Of a stretch of DNA of 51,590 nucleotides, positions 15,776 through 25,229 are shown piece by piece (the stretch's first letter is position 1; every line of letters starts with the position of its first letter). Below the pieces are notes generated by a model. That model was not told where the DNA came from. It searched no databases and saw only the letters and a list, made by a program, of their open reading frames with translations. The DNA comes from DATJBF01 sp035515475 (GTDB lineage Bacteria; Verrucomicrobiota; Verrucomicrobiia; Palsa-1439): assembly GCA_035515475.1 (NCBI GenBank), contig DATJBF010000062.1, positions 1 to 51,590 on the forward strand, given 5' to 3'. The position numbers were made by a program, and so were the translations under genes.

Positions 15776-16687
15776 TCACTCCTTCGCTTTGGTGATGTAG
15801 GCGATGAATTTGTCTTCGAACGCCTGTTGGTCCGTGTATTTGCTGCTGTAGATTTCCCGCCAAGCGGAGTCGAATCGCGAGCCCTGGCTCTGGAGTTTCA
15901 GAAACCGGATCAGCGGGCCGATGCCACCGTGCTGGTAGTAGAGGAAACTCACCAGCCGCTGGGACTCGGTGTAGAACGCCACGACCTGATCCGTCTCTCT
16001 CGGGTAGTCGACCGCGCTGGTGAGGTCGTCAAGCGGGATATACTGGCTGCGGTCGAGATGGTCGCGGACGTTGGTGAGTATGTACCCGCGCGTCTTGAGG
16101 TAGGTGCGGTAGAGCCGGATGCCTTCGAATTCGGCCAGGCCTTCGTTGAGCCAAAGCGGGATGTCGCCACCCACAAAGCGATAGAGCACGAGATGGGTCA
16201 GTTCATGCGGCAGCGTCGTGCCCTGAAACTTGAAATGCGGGCGCGACCAGAAGAACAATTCACGGCCCGTGCACCAGCCGCCCGTCCAAGGCTCGAGCTT
16301 GCCTGCGCCCACGAATTCCCGCCAGGCTTGCTCGTTGAGGAACACGTAGACATGACACTTCCGCTCGAACAAGTCCTGCGTAATGTCGAAGTCCTTCTTG
16401 ATCTCGGCGTACGACCACTCGGCTGCGCCAGCCAGTTGCGCGACGGCAAAACCCGCCTCCGTGTGAAAAACGAAATGGTCAGTCTCGCTGTGTTCCCATT
16501 TGACGTCCGGGAGTTTCAGGGCCGCTTCACCCTGCCGCGACACGTTGCGGTCGCTCAATTCCTCGAACGGCACCCGCTTGAGGTGATAGGGGTCGGCAGA
16601 GGGGGCGTCGTCTTCGGCATGCGCTGCGGCGGCGACGCACAAAACGACGGCGCCCAGCCAGCCGACGAGCGCTCGGAGTCGGATCAT
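15776..16687 (-). CDS. Secreted peptidase MA-like zinc metalloprotease (gluzincin)
   Basis: The 303-residue protein has a signal peptide (to about AAAAHA) and a metallopeptidase core of the peptidase MA/DUF1570 type. HELTH (161-165) provides two zinc His and the catalytic Glu. The downstream LWLNEGLAEFEG supplies the third ligand Glu. The upstream YVFLNEQAWREFVGAG strand is typical of the family. The signal peptide places it in the periplasm or outside; the substrate is unknown. ATG 16687 has no strong ribosome binding site. The gene is transcribed divergently from tarD and is probably unrelated to it. Confidence 0.85.
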   Translation of the reverse strand: MIRLRALVGWLGAVVLCVAAAAHAEDDAPSADPYHLKRVPFEELSDRNVSRQGEAALKLPDVKWEHSETDHFVFHTEAGFAVAQLAGAAEWSYAEIKKDFDITQDLFERKCHVYVFLNEQAWREFVGAGKLEPWTGGWCTGRELFFWSRPHFKFQGTTLPHELTHLVLYRFVGGDIPLWLNEGLAEFEGIRLYRTYLKTRGYILTNVRDHLDRSQYIPLDDLTSAVDYPRETDQVVAFYTESQRLVSFLYYQHGGIGPLIRFLKLQSQGSRFDSAWREIYSSKYTDQQAFEDKFIAYITKAKE

Positions 16688-16812
16688 GCGGGTTGTATAG
16701 ACGCGGTGGCCGGCCGGTTCCAGTGAAATCGATGCATCGGCCGTTGCTTTTTGGGCTTGCCCGTCGGTTGAGACAACCCTTAAGAGAGGTTCGTCAGCGA
16801 GGAAGATGACCC

Positions 16813-17979
16813 ATGCGAATCGTGGAACTCCGCGAAAAGACGGTCTCGATGGCCTCGGCCATTGCCAATGCCTACATCGATTTCTCGAAGATGACCTGCT
16901 CGGTCGTTGCGTTGATCACCGACGTCGTACGCAACGGAAAACCGGTCGTCGGATACGGGTTCAATTCCAACGGCCGGTATGGCCAAGGTTCGCTGATGCG
17001 GGAACGATTCTTTCCGCGGCTGATGGCCGCCGACCCCCAGACGCTGGCGGACGAGAGCGGTGCCAACCTCGATCCATTTCGCATCTGGAAAACACTCATG
17101 AAAAATGAGAAGCCCGGCGGTCACGGCGAACGCTCGGTGGCGGTGGGCACCATCGACATGGCGGTGTGGGACGCCGTCGCCAAGATTGCCGAACGACCAT
17201 TGTACCGGCTCCTGGCGGACCGGTATGGCGGCGCGAAACCCGATTCCAAGGTCTGGGTCTACGCCGCCGGCGGTTACTATTACCCGGGGAAAGATTTGAC
17301 CGCACTCAAGAACGAGATGAAAAGCTACCGCGACCGGGGGTACCAGGTCGTCAAAATGAAGATCGGCGGCGCCCCGCTCGCGGAAGATATCCGGCGCATC
17401 GAGGCCGTGCTGGAAGTGGTCGGCAGCGGCCAGTGCCTGGCCGTGGACGCGAATGGCCGGTTCGATCTCGACACGGCCATTGCCTACGGCGACGCGATGA
17501 AACCGTACGGATTGTTCTGGTACGAAGAAGCCGGCGACCCGCTCGACTACGCCTTGCAGGCGGAGCTTTCGAAGCATTACCCGTTGCCGATGGCCACGGG
17601 CGAGAACCTGTTCTCGCATCAGGACGCCCGCAACTTGGTCCGTTACGGCGGGATGAACCCCGGGCGTGACTGGCTGCAGTTCGACTGCGCGCTCTCGTAT
17701 GGATTGGTTGAATACCTCCGCACGCTGGACGTGCTGCGGCAACACGGCTGGTCCCCGCGACGGGTCGTGCCGCACGGCGGACATCAAATGTCGCTCAATA
17801 TCGCCGCCGGTCTGCACCTCGGCGGCAACGAATCTTATCCGGACGTCTTCCAGCCGTTCGGCGGGTTTGCCGACGGGATTGCGGTCGAGAACGGATGCGT
17901 TGGCCTGCCGGACGCGCCGGGCGTGGGTTTCGAAACCAAATCGAATTTGTTCGCCTTGATGAAATCGCTGAGCGACTGA
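16813..17979 (+). CDS. tarD: D(-)-tartrate dehydratase (enolase superfamily)
   Basis: The 388-residue enzyme dehydrates D-tartrate to oxaloacetate. It closely follows the Bradyrhizobium japonicum enzyme as I remember it, with matching blocks NAYIDFSKMT, NEKPGGHGERS, YAAGGYYYPGK, WYEEAGDPLDYALQ and DWLQFDCALSYGL. Catalytic and metal-binding residues are present: Lys183 in VVKMKIGG, metal ligands Asp212, Glu238 and Glu264, and His321 in PHGGHQ, each one position lower than in that enzyme. The start at ATG 16813 follows GAGGAAG. The C4-dicarboxylate symporter gene begins 10 bases after the stop, which fits an uptake-and-dehydration operon. Assignment over other enolase-superfamily dehydratases rests on near full-length resemblance. 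Confidence 0.93.
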   Translation: MRIVELREKTVSMASAIANAYIDFSKMTCSVVALITDVVRNGKPVVGYGFNSNGRYGQGSLMRERFFPRLMAADPQTLADESGANLDPFRIWKTLMKNEKPGGHGERSVAVGTIDMAVWDAVAKIAERPLYRLLADRYGGAKPDSKVWVYAAGGYYYPGKDLTALKNEMKSYRDRGYQVVKMKIGGAPLAEDIRRIEAVLEVVGSGQCLAVDANGRFDLDTAIAYGDAMKPYGLFWYEEAGDPLDYALQAELSKHYPLPMATGENLFSHQDARNLVRYGGMNPGRDWLQFDCALSYGLVEYLRTLDVLRQHGWSPRRVVPHGGHQMSLNIAAGLHLGGNESYPDVFQPFGGFADGIAVENGCVGLPDAPGVGFETKSNLFALMKSLSD

Positions 17980-17989
17980 CTCCATCGCC

Positions 17990-19288
17990 ATGGCCAAACC
18001 GAAGAGGAAACTCGCCGCTCTATTCAGCTCTCTCTATTTCCAGGTGGTTCTGGGGGTCGTGCTGGGGATTCTCATCGGGATTCTCAATCCGTCCTGGGGG
18101 GAATCCCTCAAACCTCTCGGCGACGGCTTCATCAAGCTCATCAAGATGCTGCTGGCGCCGATCATTTTCGGCACGATCGTGGTCGGCATTGCCAAGATGG
18201 GCAACGTGAAGGAAGTGGGCCGGGTCGGCGTCAAGGCGCTCGTGTATTTCGAGATCGTCTCGACACTGGCGCTGCTGATCGGGTTGGTGGTGGTCAACGT
18301 CTTGAAGCCGGGCGTCGGGATGAACGTCGATGTCGCCACGCTCGATGCGAAAGGCCTGGCCACGTACACGTCGGCGGCCCAATCGCGGAACGCCGTCGAG
18401 TTTTTGATGAACATCATCCCGTCCAGCGTTGTGGACGCGTTTGTCTCGGGAAACATGTTGCCGGTGATCCTGTTTTCCGTGTTGTTCGGCCTGGCGCTCG
18501 CGCAGTTTCCCGACCGGGGCCGGACGATCGTCGACGTAATTGATTCCGTGCTGCACGGTTTGTTCGGCATCGTGCGGATGATCATGCGGCTGGCTCCGCT
18601 GGGCGCATTTGGGGCCATGGCGTTCACGGTGGGGAAATACGGACTCGCGTCCCTGACTTCGCTGGGGCGGCTGATGTTGGGCGTTTACATCACCAGCCTG
18701 ACGTTCATCGTGGTCGTGCTGGGCGCGATCGCCTGGTACAGTCGCGTCTCGTTCTGGAAATTCCTCAAGTACATCAAGGACGAACTGGCCATCACGTTCG
18801 CCACGTGTTCGACCGAAGCGGTCCTGCCGCAAATGATGGTCAAACTCGAACAACTCGGTTGCGCCAAACCCGTCGTCGGCCTCGTCTTGCCGACCGGTTA
18901 CACGTTCAACGCCGCCGGCACCTCGATCTACCTGACGATGGCGGCGATCTTTGTGGCCCAAGCGACCAACACCCACCTGACGCTCGGGGACCAATTGCTG
19001 GTGCTGGGCGTGTTGGTGCTCACGTCCAAAGGTTCCGCCGGGGTCGCCGGGGCCGGCTTTGTGACGCTGGCCGCCACACTGGCGTCGATGAACAAAATTC
19101 CCGTGGCGGGCTTGGCGCTGTTGCTCGGTGTCGACCGGTTCATCAACGAGGCGCGCGCGGTCACGAACCTCATCGGCAACGGCGTGGCAACGATTGCCAT
19201 CGCCCGCTGGGAAAACGCGTTCGACGACAAACAAGCTGATGCTGTGTTGAACGGCAAGACCAACGAGTTGCCGACCGAGACGGCCTAG
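17990..19288 (+). CDS. DctA-type C4-dicarboxylate:cation symporter, probable tartrate importer
   Basis: The 432-residue transporter belongs to the DAACS (dicarboxylate/amino acid:cation symporter) family. It shows the early KMLLAPIIFGTIVVGIAKM helix, the re-entrant hairpin region ATCSTEAVLPQMM, the TGYTFNAAGTSIYLTMAAIF signature and the tip SKGSAGVAGAGFV near the second hairpin. DctA-like members import succinate, malate or fumarate. Being co-transcribed with tarD makes tartrate the likely substrate here, which is inference. There is no strong ribosome binding site, so coupling to tarD translation is plausible. Its TAG stop overlaps the stop of the convergent nadE inside the shared palindrome CTAG. 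Confidence 0.92.
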   Translation: MAKPKRKLAALFSSLYFQVVLGVVLGILIGILNPSWGESLKPLGDGFIKLIKMLLAPIIFGTIVVGIAKMGNVKEVGRVGVKALVYFEIVSTLALLIGLVVVNVLKPGVGMNVDVATLDAKGLATYTSAAQSRNAVEFLMNIIPSSVVDAFVSGNMLPVILFSVLFGLALAQFPDRGRTIVDVIDSVLHGLFGIVRMIMRLAPLGAFGAMAFTVGKYGLASLTSLGRLMLGVYITSLTFIVVVLGAIAWYSRVSFWKFLKYIKDELAITFATCSTEAVLPQMMVKLEQLGCAKPVVGLVLPTGYTFNAAGTSIYLTMAAIFVAQATNTHLTLGDQLLVLGVLVLTSKGSAGVAGAGFVTLAATLASMNKIPVAGLALLLGVDRFINEARAVTNLIGNGVATIAIARWENAFDDKQADAVLNGKTNELPTETA

Positions 19289-20964
19289 CGTTCAACGTAT
19301 CGCTGGGCGATGGGGACGCGCCGGCCGATGCCGAACGCCTTGGTGGTGACGCGCAGGCAGGGCGGCGCCTGTTTCCGTTTGTACTCGTTGAGGTCGATTT
19401 TGCGAACGACGGCGCGCACCAGCTTCTCGTCGTTACCGGTCTCGTTGATGATCTCCGCGGCCGACTTCGCTTCCTCGACGTACCGTTTGAGGATGGCGTC
19501 GAGCACGTCGTACGGCGGCAATGTGTCCTGATCGGTCTGGTTCGCGCGAAGCTCGGCGGAAGGTGGCTTGGTCAGGCTGGCCTCAGGAATCGGGAATCCC
19601 CGCTTCCCCGTCGCGCGCTTTCCGTCCCCGTTGATATGGCGCGCCAGATCGTACACCATCGTCTTCGGCACGTCGGCAATGACGCCGAGCCCACCGTTCA
19701 TGTCGCCGTAGAGCGTGCAGTAGCCGACAGCGATCTCCGATTTGTTGCCCGTGGTCAGCAGCATGTGGCCGAACTTGTTCGACAACGCCATGAGGATCGT
19801 GCCGCGAATGCGCGCCTGGATATTTTCTTCCGTCGTGTCCTCGCGCATCCCCTCGAAGACGGGTTTCAGCGCCGTCTTGTATTCCTCGAACGCGTCCTGG
19901 ATTGGAATCATCTCCCAACGAATCCCGAGGTTCTGCGCCAGTTCGCGCGCGTCCTCGACGCTGCCTGTCGACGAGAATTGTGACGGCATGGAGATTCCCA
20001 TGACGTTCTCGCGCCCGAGCGCCGCGACTGCCAGACACGCGCTGACCGCCGAATCGATGCCGCCACTCAGTCCGAGCACGACCGATTGGAACCCGCATTT
20101 CTGCGTGTAATCGCGAAGACCGAGCACGAGCGCGGAGTGGAGAGAGGCGATGGGCGATGAGGAACGGATTACGGTGGATGGTTCATGGCTCACGGACGGG
20201 TCGAGATCCACCACGACGAGGTCTTCGCGGAAGGCGGCACCGCTGGCGATGAGCCGGCCGTCGGCATCGAACGCCATGCTGTTGCCGTCGAAGATCAATT
20301 CGTCGTTGCCGCCGACGAGGTTGCAGTACGCCACCGGCGTCCGATGCTCCCGGGCGACATGGCCAAGCATTTCCGCGCGCACATTTTCTTTCCCGAGATT
20401 GTAGGGCGACGCAGATATGTTCAGCAGGACGGACGCCGATGCCTCTCCCCTCGTCAATTCTTCGACGGGACTTCGTTCGTAAAGGCGGGCGGGCAGGTAA
20501 TCCTGTGTCCAAATGTCTTCGCAGATTGTCAGTCCGAGGTTCTGTCCGTCGATCGTGACCGGCCGGTTCGACGCGCCGGGTTGAAAGTAGCGGTCTTCGT
20601 CGAACACGTCGTAGGTCGGCAACAGCGTCTTGAACCGGCGCTCGACGATTCTGCCGCCGCGCACGAGCGCCGCCGCGTTGAAGTAATCTTTGCCGGGCCG
20701 GTGGGGATTGATTTCAACATAGCCGACCACGAGCGGCGTCGGACCGATTGGCGCGGCCAGTTCGTCGAGGGCGCGCAGGTTGTCCTCGACGAACCGCCGT
20801 TTCGACAACAAATCGCGGGGCGGATAACCCGTGACCGCCATTTCGGGCGTCACCACCAGCGCGGCGCCGGCGCGGACGGCGCGCTGGTATGCGTCGAGGA
20901 TTTTTGCGCAATTGCCGCGCAAATCGCCGACGGTGGTGTTGATTTGCGCCAGGGCGATCTTCAT
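19285..20964 (-). CDS. nadE: Glutamine-dependent NAD+ synthetase
   Basis: The 559-residue enzyme makes NAD+ from deamido-NAD+, ATP and glutamine. The N-terminal nitrilase-type glutaminase has its Glu (TPEMAVTGYPPRD), Lys (RRFKTLLPTYD) and Cys (LTICEDIW). The C-terminal ATP pyrophosphatase domain has GLSGGIDSAVSACL and LLTTGNKSE. ATG 20964 gives the usual family N-terminus (MKIALAQINTTVG); the longer upstream frame is not needed. Between the two domains the linker encodes VSHEPSTVIRSSSPIASLHS. Its DNA (20171-20193) resembles intergenic repeats at about 5017-5055 and 8530-8570, so a repeat fragment may be captured in frame. Confidence 0.95.
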   Translation of the reverse strand: MKIALAQINTTVGDLRGNCAKILDAYQRAVRAGAALVVTPEMAVTGYPPRDLLSKRRFVEDNLRALDELAAPIGPTPLVVGYVEINPHRPGKDYFNAAALVRGGRIVERRFKTLLPTYDVFDEDRYFQPGASNRPVTIDGQNLGLTICEDIWTQDYLPARLYERSPVEELTRGEASASVLLNISASPYNLGKENVRAEMLGHVAREHRTPVAYCNLVGGNDELIFDGNSMAFDADGRLIASGAAFREDLVVVDLDPSVSHEPSTVIRSSSPIASLHSALVLGLRDYTQKCGFQSVVLGLSGGIDSAVSACLAVAALGRENVMGISMPSQFSSTGSVEDARELAQNLGIRWEMIPIQDAFEEYKTALKPVFEGMREDTTEENIQARIRGTILMALSNKFGHMLLTTGNKSEIAVGYCTLYGDMNGGLGVIADVPKTMVYDLARHINGDGKRATGKRGFPIPEASLTKPPSAELRANQTDQDTLPPYDVLDAILKRYVEEAKSAAEIINETGNDEKLVRAVVRKIDLNEYKRKQAPPCLRVTTKAFGIGRRVPIAQRYVER

Positions 20965-21106
20965 CTCGGCAGGGAATCTACGGTTTCGTGCGGGCAGCGG
21001 CAACCGCAAAAGGGCGGGCCAGGTGGCGGCGGCCATTGACGGCCGATGGGCGAACTTGCCTTTGCGTCAGAATGCATTTATTCTGTTCGCATTGGGAAGA
21101 TAAGCG

Positions 21107-21520
21107 ATGGCCAAGACCTACGATCAACATTTGCATGAAAGCCTTGCCTATCTGAGCCTGCCGGCGCTGGCCTCCCACAGCGCCTGGACCCCCAATACCG
21201 ACGTTTATGAGACCCCCGACGCTCTCGTCGTCAAAATGGAAATCGCTGGCATTGACAAGAACGACCTGGAAATCACGTTGAACGACCGACTGCTGCTGGT
21301 GCGCGGCCATCGGAAGGATCCCTGTCGCCAGAAGCGTTGTTCGTTCCGCCAGATGGAAATCGATTATGGCTATTTTGAGCGGCGCATCGTCATCCCCCGT
21401 TCGGTTGATGGAAGCCGCGTTCGGGCGCAGTTCCAGAACGGGTTCTTACACATCGAACTGCCGAAGTCGCCCACGTCCGAACACACGGCGGTAACGATCA
21501 TCATCGAACAGACCGGCTAG
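21107..21520 (+). CDS. Hsp20/alpha-crystallin small heat shock protein
   Basis: The 137-residue holdase chaperone has the alpha-crystallin core: WTPNTDVYETPDALVVKMEI at the start, the GIDKNDLEITLNDRLLLVRG strands, a charged loop with two cysteines (DPCRQKRCSF), FERRIVIPRSVDGSRVRAQF, and a closing NGFLHIELPKS. The C-terminal tail is short. ATG 21107 is preceded by GGAAGATAAG. lon follows on the same strand after 136 bases, fitting a protein quality-control cluster. I saw no CIRCE element upstream. Confidence 0.92.
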   Translation: MAKTYDQHLHESLAYLSLPALASHSAWTPNTDVYETPDALVVKMEIAGIDKNDLEITLNDRLLLVRGHRKDPCRQKRCSFRQMEIDYGYFERRIVIPRSVDGSRVRAQFQNGFLHIELPKSPTSEHTAVTIIIEQTG

Positions 21521-21656
21521 TGATCGGCGGCGGTGCGTTCGCCGCGCCGGCTGGTGCCGCGGGTTCCCGCGGCTAAGGAGGGCCACGCCGCCCGAGTGCG
21601 CTACCGCGCCGCGGACAATGGTCGTCAGATGGTATAAGGGATATTGGAGAGTCAAG

Positions 21657-24059
21657 ATGTCGGAACCGACAGAGAACAAGGCCGCCCAGGCGCCCGCCGA
21701 CGTCACGCATACGACACCGGCGTACGAGTTGCCCTCGCAATTGCCCGTCCTGCCGCTGAGCGACGTGGTGGTGTTCCCGCACATGGTCGCGCCGCTGCTG
21801 GTTTCCAATACGCAGTCGATCCGGCTCATCGACGACGTGGTGGCCGGCAACCGGCTGCTGGCCGTCACGCTGCAGAAAGATCCCGAGGCCGAGTATCCGC
21901 ATCCCGAACAACTCCACGGGTGTGGCTGCATCGCCCGCGTCGTGCGGATGTTGAAGTTCCCCGACGAAAGCGTGCGCGTGCTCATCCAGGGACTGAAACG
22001 GATGCGGATCATGCGGTTCGAGTCCGAGACCCCGTACCTGCAGGCGCGGGTCGTCCCGCTGGACGACGAGGCCGACGCCAGCATCGAAACTTCGGCCCTC
22101 GCGCGGAACGTCGCCAATCAGTTTCAGGAAATTATCAACCTGTCGCCCTCGTTGCCCGACGAGCTGAAGGTCGCCCTCGTGAATATCGACGAACCCGGCA
22201 AATTGGCCGACGTGGTCGCCGCGAACATCAACATCTCGTTGCCCGAACGGCAACGCCTGCTCGAAGCCACGCGCGTCAGGAACCGCCTCAACCTGCTGAC
22301 CAGCCTGTTGAACCGCGAAATCGAGGTGCTCCACCTCGGCAGCGAAATCCAGAGCAAGGTCACCACGGCGCTCAGCAAGAGCCAGCGTGAATATTTCCTG
22401 CGGGAACAACTCAAGGCCATCCAGAAGGAACTCGGCGAGACCGGCGAACAAGGCTCCGAAATCAAGGAACTGCGCGACAAGATCGACAAGGCGCGCATGC
22501 CGGCGGAGGTCAAGAAGGTCGCGATCAAGGAAGTGGACCGTCTCGCCATGATGACCCCGGCCGCGGCCGAGTACACCGTCAGCCGCACGTACCTCGACTG
22601 GTTGATCACATTGCCGTGGTCGAAATCCACGGACGACAAACTCGATATCGCCCAAGCCAAACGCATCCTCGACGAAGACCACTACGACCTCGAACAGATC
22701 AAGAAACGGATCCTCGAATACCTCAGCGTGCTGAAACTGAAGAACAACGGCACGGGGACCGCCGTTGGCCGGGGCCCCATTCTGTGCTTCGTAGGTCCGC
22801 CGGGCGTGGGCAAGACCTCTCTTGGGATGAGCATCGCCCGCGCGCTCGGCCGCAAGTTCGTCCGCATCTCGCTCGGCGGCGTGCGCGATGAGGCGGAGAT
22901 CCGCGGTCACCGCCGCACCTACATCGGCGCGTTGCCGGGACGCATCCTCCAGGGGCTGCGACGGGCCGAGAGCAACAACCCCGTTTTCATGCTCGACGAG
23001 ATCGACAAGGTCGGCTCGGATTTTCGCGGGGACCCCAGCTCGGCATTGCTGGAAGTGCTCGACCCGCAGCAGAACAACAGTTTCTCGGATCACTACCTCG
23101 AAGTGGCGTTCGACCTGTCGCGGGTGATGTTTATCACCACGGCGAACCTGCTCGAGCCGGTTCCGCCCGCGTTGCGCGATCGCATGGAGGTCATCACGTT
23201 GCCCGGGTACACCGAAGACGAAAAGGTTCACATCGCCGTGAAGTACCTCGTCCCGCGGCAACTGAGCGAGCACGGCCTGAAGAAGGGACAGTTGAGCATC
23301 AGCCAGCCGGCCCTGGCGACGATCATCCGCGATCACACACGGGAAGCGGGCGTGCGGACCCTGGAACGCCAGATTGCCACGATTTGCCGCCGCACCGCGC
23401 GCCGCATCGTCGAGCGCAAAGTCAAGTCCGTCTCGGTGACGCCGAAAAACCTGAAGGATTTTCTTGGTCCCGTGGAGTTTTTCCACGACGTGGCCGAGCG
23501 CACGACCGAACCGGGCGTGGCGATCGGACTGGCGTGGACCGCCGCGGGCGGCGACATCCTGTTCATTGAAGCCACGCAGATGCCGGGCCGGGGCAACCTC
23601 ATTCTTACCGGCTCGCTGGGGGACGTGATGCGCGAGAGCGCCCAAGCCGCGCTCAGCTACGTTCGGTCACGCGCGAAACAACTGGGCATCGACCCGAGGG
23701 TCTTCGAGAAGTCGGACATCCACGTGCACGTGCCCGCCGGCGCAATTCCGAAGGACGGCCCGTCGGCCGGATTGACCATGGGCGTCGCGCTGACGTCGCT
23801 GCTGATGCGGAAATCGGTGAAATCGTCGCTGGCCATGACGGGCGAAATCACGTTGCGCGGCAAGATTCTGCCGGTCGGCGGCATCAAAGAAAAGGTTCTG
23901 GCCGCCGCGCGCTCGGGCGTGAGAACGGTGATCCTGCCGGACTTGAATCGCAAAGACCTCGGCGACGTACCGCCGGAGATCCGCAAGAAGATCAAGTTCC
24001 GCTTCGTCGGGACCATCGGCGAAGCGCTGCGGGTGGCGCTGGCGCCCGCGAGGGAATAA
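21657..24059 (+). CDS. lon: ATP-dependent Lon protease
   Basis: This 800-residue LonA-type protease degrades misfolded and regulatory proteins in the cytoplasm. Domains in order are the N-terminal substrate-binding domain (about 20-220, LPVLPLSDVVVFPHM), a helical segment with YFLREQLKAIQKELGE, the AAA+ module with Walker A GPPGVGKT (380-387) and Walker B FMLDEIDK, and the peptidase domain with the Ser703-Lys746 dyad (DGPSAG and GGIKEK). All catalytic elements are intact. The start is placed at ATG 21657 behind TTGGAGAG; the frame opens earlier at 21618. The next gene starts 7 bases after the stop. Confidence 0.97.
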   Translation: MSEPTENKAAQAPADVTHTTPAYELPSQLPVLPLSDVVVFPHMVAPLLVSNTQSIRLIDDVVAGNRLLAVTLQKDPEAEYPHPEQLHGCGCIARVVRMLKFPDESVRVLIQGLKRMRIMRFESETPYLQARVVPLDDEADASIETSALARNVANQFQEIINLSPSLPDELKVALVNIDEPGKLADVVAANINISLPERQRLLEATRVRNRLNLLTSLLNREIEVLHLGSEIQSKVTTALSKSQREYFLREQLKAIQKELGETGEQGSEIKELRDKIDKARMPAEVKKVAIKEVDRLAMMTPAAAEYTVSRTYLDWLITLPWSKSTDDKLDIAQAKRILDEDHYDLEQIKKRILEYLSVLKLKNNGTGTAVGRGPILCFVGPPGVGKTSLGMSIARALGRKFVRISLGGVRDEAEIRGHRRTYIGALPGRILQGLRRAESNNPVFMLDEIDKVGSDFRGDPSSALLEVLDPQQNNSFSDHYLEVAFDLSRVMFITTANLLEPVPPALRDRMEVITLPGYTEDEKVHIAVKYLVPRQLSEHGLKKGQLSISQPALATIIRDHTREAGVRTLERQIATICRRTARRIVERKVKSVSVTPKNLKDFLGPVEFFHDVAERTTEPGVAIGLAWTAAGGDILFIEATQMPGRGNLILTGSLGDVMRESAQAALSYVRSRAKQLGIDPRVFEKSDIHVHVPAGAIPKDGPSAGLTMGVALTSLLMRKSVKSSLAMTGEITLRGKILPVGGIKEKVLAAARSGVRTVILPDLNRKDLGDVPPEIRKKIKFRFVGTIGEALRVALAPARE

Positions 24060-24066
24060 GACCGGC

Positions 24067-25155
24067 TTGAATCTCATGCCGCAGCGCGTCCAGCCCGCTG
24101 CTCAAAAGTTCGACGCTGCCGGCTTGCAGTCTTTCGGCCAATCTCTCCTGACCGCCTGCGGTCTGGCTGAAGACCGCGCGCGCGACGTGGTCGAAGTGTT
24201 GTTGGAGGGCGACCTGCTTGGACACACCACTCACGGCCTGGCTCTGTTGCCGCTCTATCTCCAGGCGCTCACCGACGGCACGATGGAGATGACGGGCGAG
24301 CCCGGTGTGATCGCCGATCATGGGTCGACGTTGACCTGGGATGGGCGTTACCTGCCGGGGCCATGGCTGGTGCGTCGGGCAATTGGGGCCGCGCGCCAAC
24401 GCCTGTCGGAGCACCCGGTTGCCACAGTCGTCATCCGTCGCAGTCATCACATCGGTTGTTTGCAGGCGTACCTTCAACCCGTCACCGAAGCGGGGCTGAT
24501 GGCACTGCTCGCCTGCTCCGACCCGGCCTCGCGCACCGTCACGCCGCACGGTGGCGCCGCTCCACGATTCAGCCCGAATCCCATTGCGGTCGGCATCCCC
24601 ACTGTTGGCGATCCGATTCTGATCGACATCAGCACGTCATCGACCTCAAACGGACTCTGCAACCGGCTGGCCGCGGCGGGCGAACGGCTGCCCGGCCCGT
24701 GGCTCGTCGACCGCGAGGGACGACCGACCGACGATCCCCGCGTTCTGGCCGATGGACGTGGCGGAGCGATCCTACCGCTCGGGGGTGTCGACCTCGGGTA
24801 CAAAGGTTTTGCCCTCGCGTTGTTTGTCGAGGCGTTCACCAACGCGCTGGCCGGCCACGGCCGCGCCGATGGTGAATCGCGGTGGGGTGCTTCCGTGTTT
24901 CTGCAAATCCTGGATCCCGAGCGGTTCGGCGGGAAAGCGAGTTTCGTGCGGGAAACGACCTATTTCGCCCGGGCGTGCCAGGAGACGCCGGCGCCTCCGG
25001 GGAAACCGCCCGTGCGGTTGCCGGGCCAAGCCGCGCTTTCGCGCCGCCGGGAACAACTCGCCCACGGTGTTGCGTTGCATCCGACAATGATGCCCGCGCT
25101 GATTCCTTGGGCCACCAAGTTGGGCGTGCCGGTGCCGGCGCCCATCAAGGCCTGA
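24067..25155 (+). CDS. Ldh_2 family malate/(S)-lactate-type dehydrogenase
   Basis: The 362-residue NAD(P)-dependent 2-hydroxyacid oxidoreductase belongs to the Ldh_2 fold (malate, ureidoglycolate and sulfolactate dehydrogenases). It has the early LGHTTHGLALLPLYLQAL, the active-site SHHIGCLQAYLQ, TPHGGAAPRFSPNPIAVGIP, and GGVDLGYKGFALALFVEAF. The substrate cannot be fixed within this broad family. The start is uncertain: TTG 24067 has AGGGAA upstream at a fair distance, while ATG 24076 lacks a site. It sits 7 bases behind lon and is probably co-transcribed with it, without an obvious functional link. Confidence 0.87.
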   Translation: MNLMPQRVQPAAQKFDAAGLQSFGQSLLTACGLAEDRARDVVEVLLEGDLLGHTTHGLALLPLYLQALTDGTMEMTGEPGVIADHGSTLTWDGRYLPGPWLVRRAIGAARQRLSEHPVATVVIRRSHHIGCLQAYLQPVTEAGLMALLACSDPASRTVTPHGGAAPRFSPNPIAVGIPTVGDPILIDISTSSTSNGLCNRLAAAGERLPGPWLVDREGRPTDDPRVLADGRGGAILPLGGVDLGYKGFALALFVEAFTNALAGHGRADGESRWGASVFLQILDPERFGGKASFVRETTYFARACQETPAPPGKPPVRLPGQAALSRRREQLAHGVALHPTMMPALIPWATKLGVPVPAPIKA

Positions 25156-25229
25156 TCCCGCCTTCCACGCCCGGTTCGCCACGCTGAGTGGCTTGGGAAG
25201 CGACCGAGGTTCTCATCCGGGCCGGACAT

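Noticed and set aside
16813..17979. Mandelate racemase or L-fuconate dehydratase identity for the enolase-superfamily gene
   Set aside because: The full-length pattern and residue positions follow D-tartrate dehydratase much more closely.
18020..19234. 404-residue reverse open frame opposite the symporter
   Set aside because: Highly charged antisense shadow with no hydrophobic core or family motif.
19285..19288. CTAG shared by the two convergent stop codons as a regulatory site
   Set aside because: It is a neat overlap but explained by tight packing of convergent genes.
21060..21106. CIRCE or another heat-shock operator before hsp20
   Set aside because: No TTAGCACTC-type inverted repeat is present upstream of hsp20 or lon.
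21573..23645. 690-residue reverse open frame
   Set aside because: It lies antisense to lon, has Arg/His/Asp-rich text without domains, and is a GC-driven shadow.
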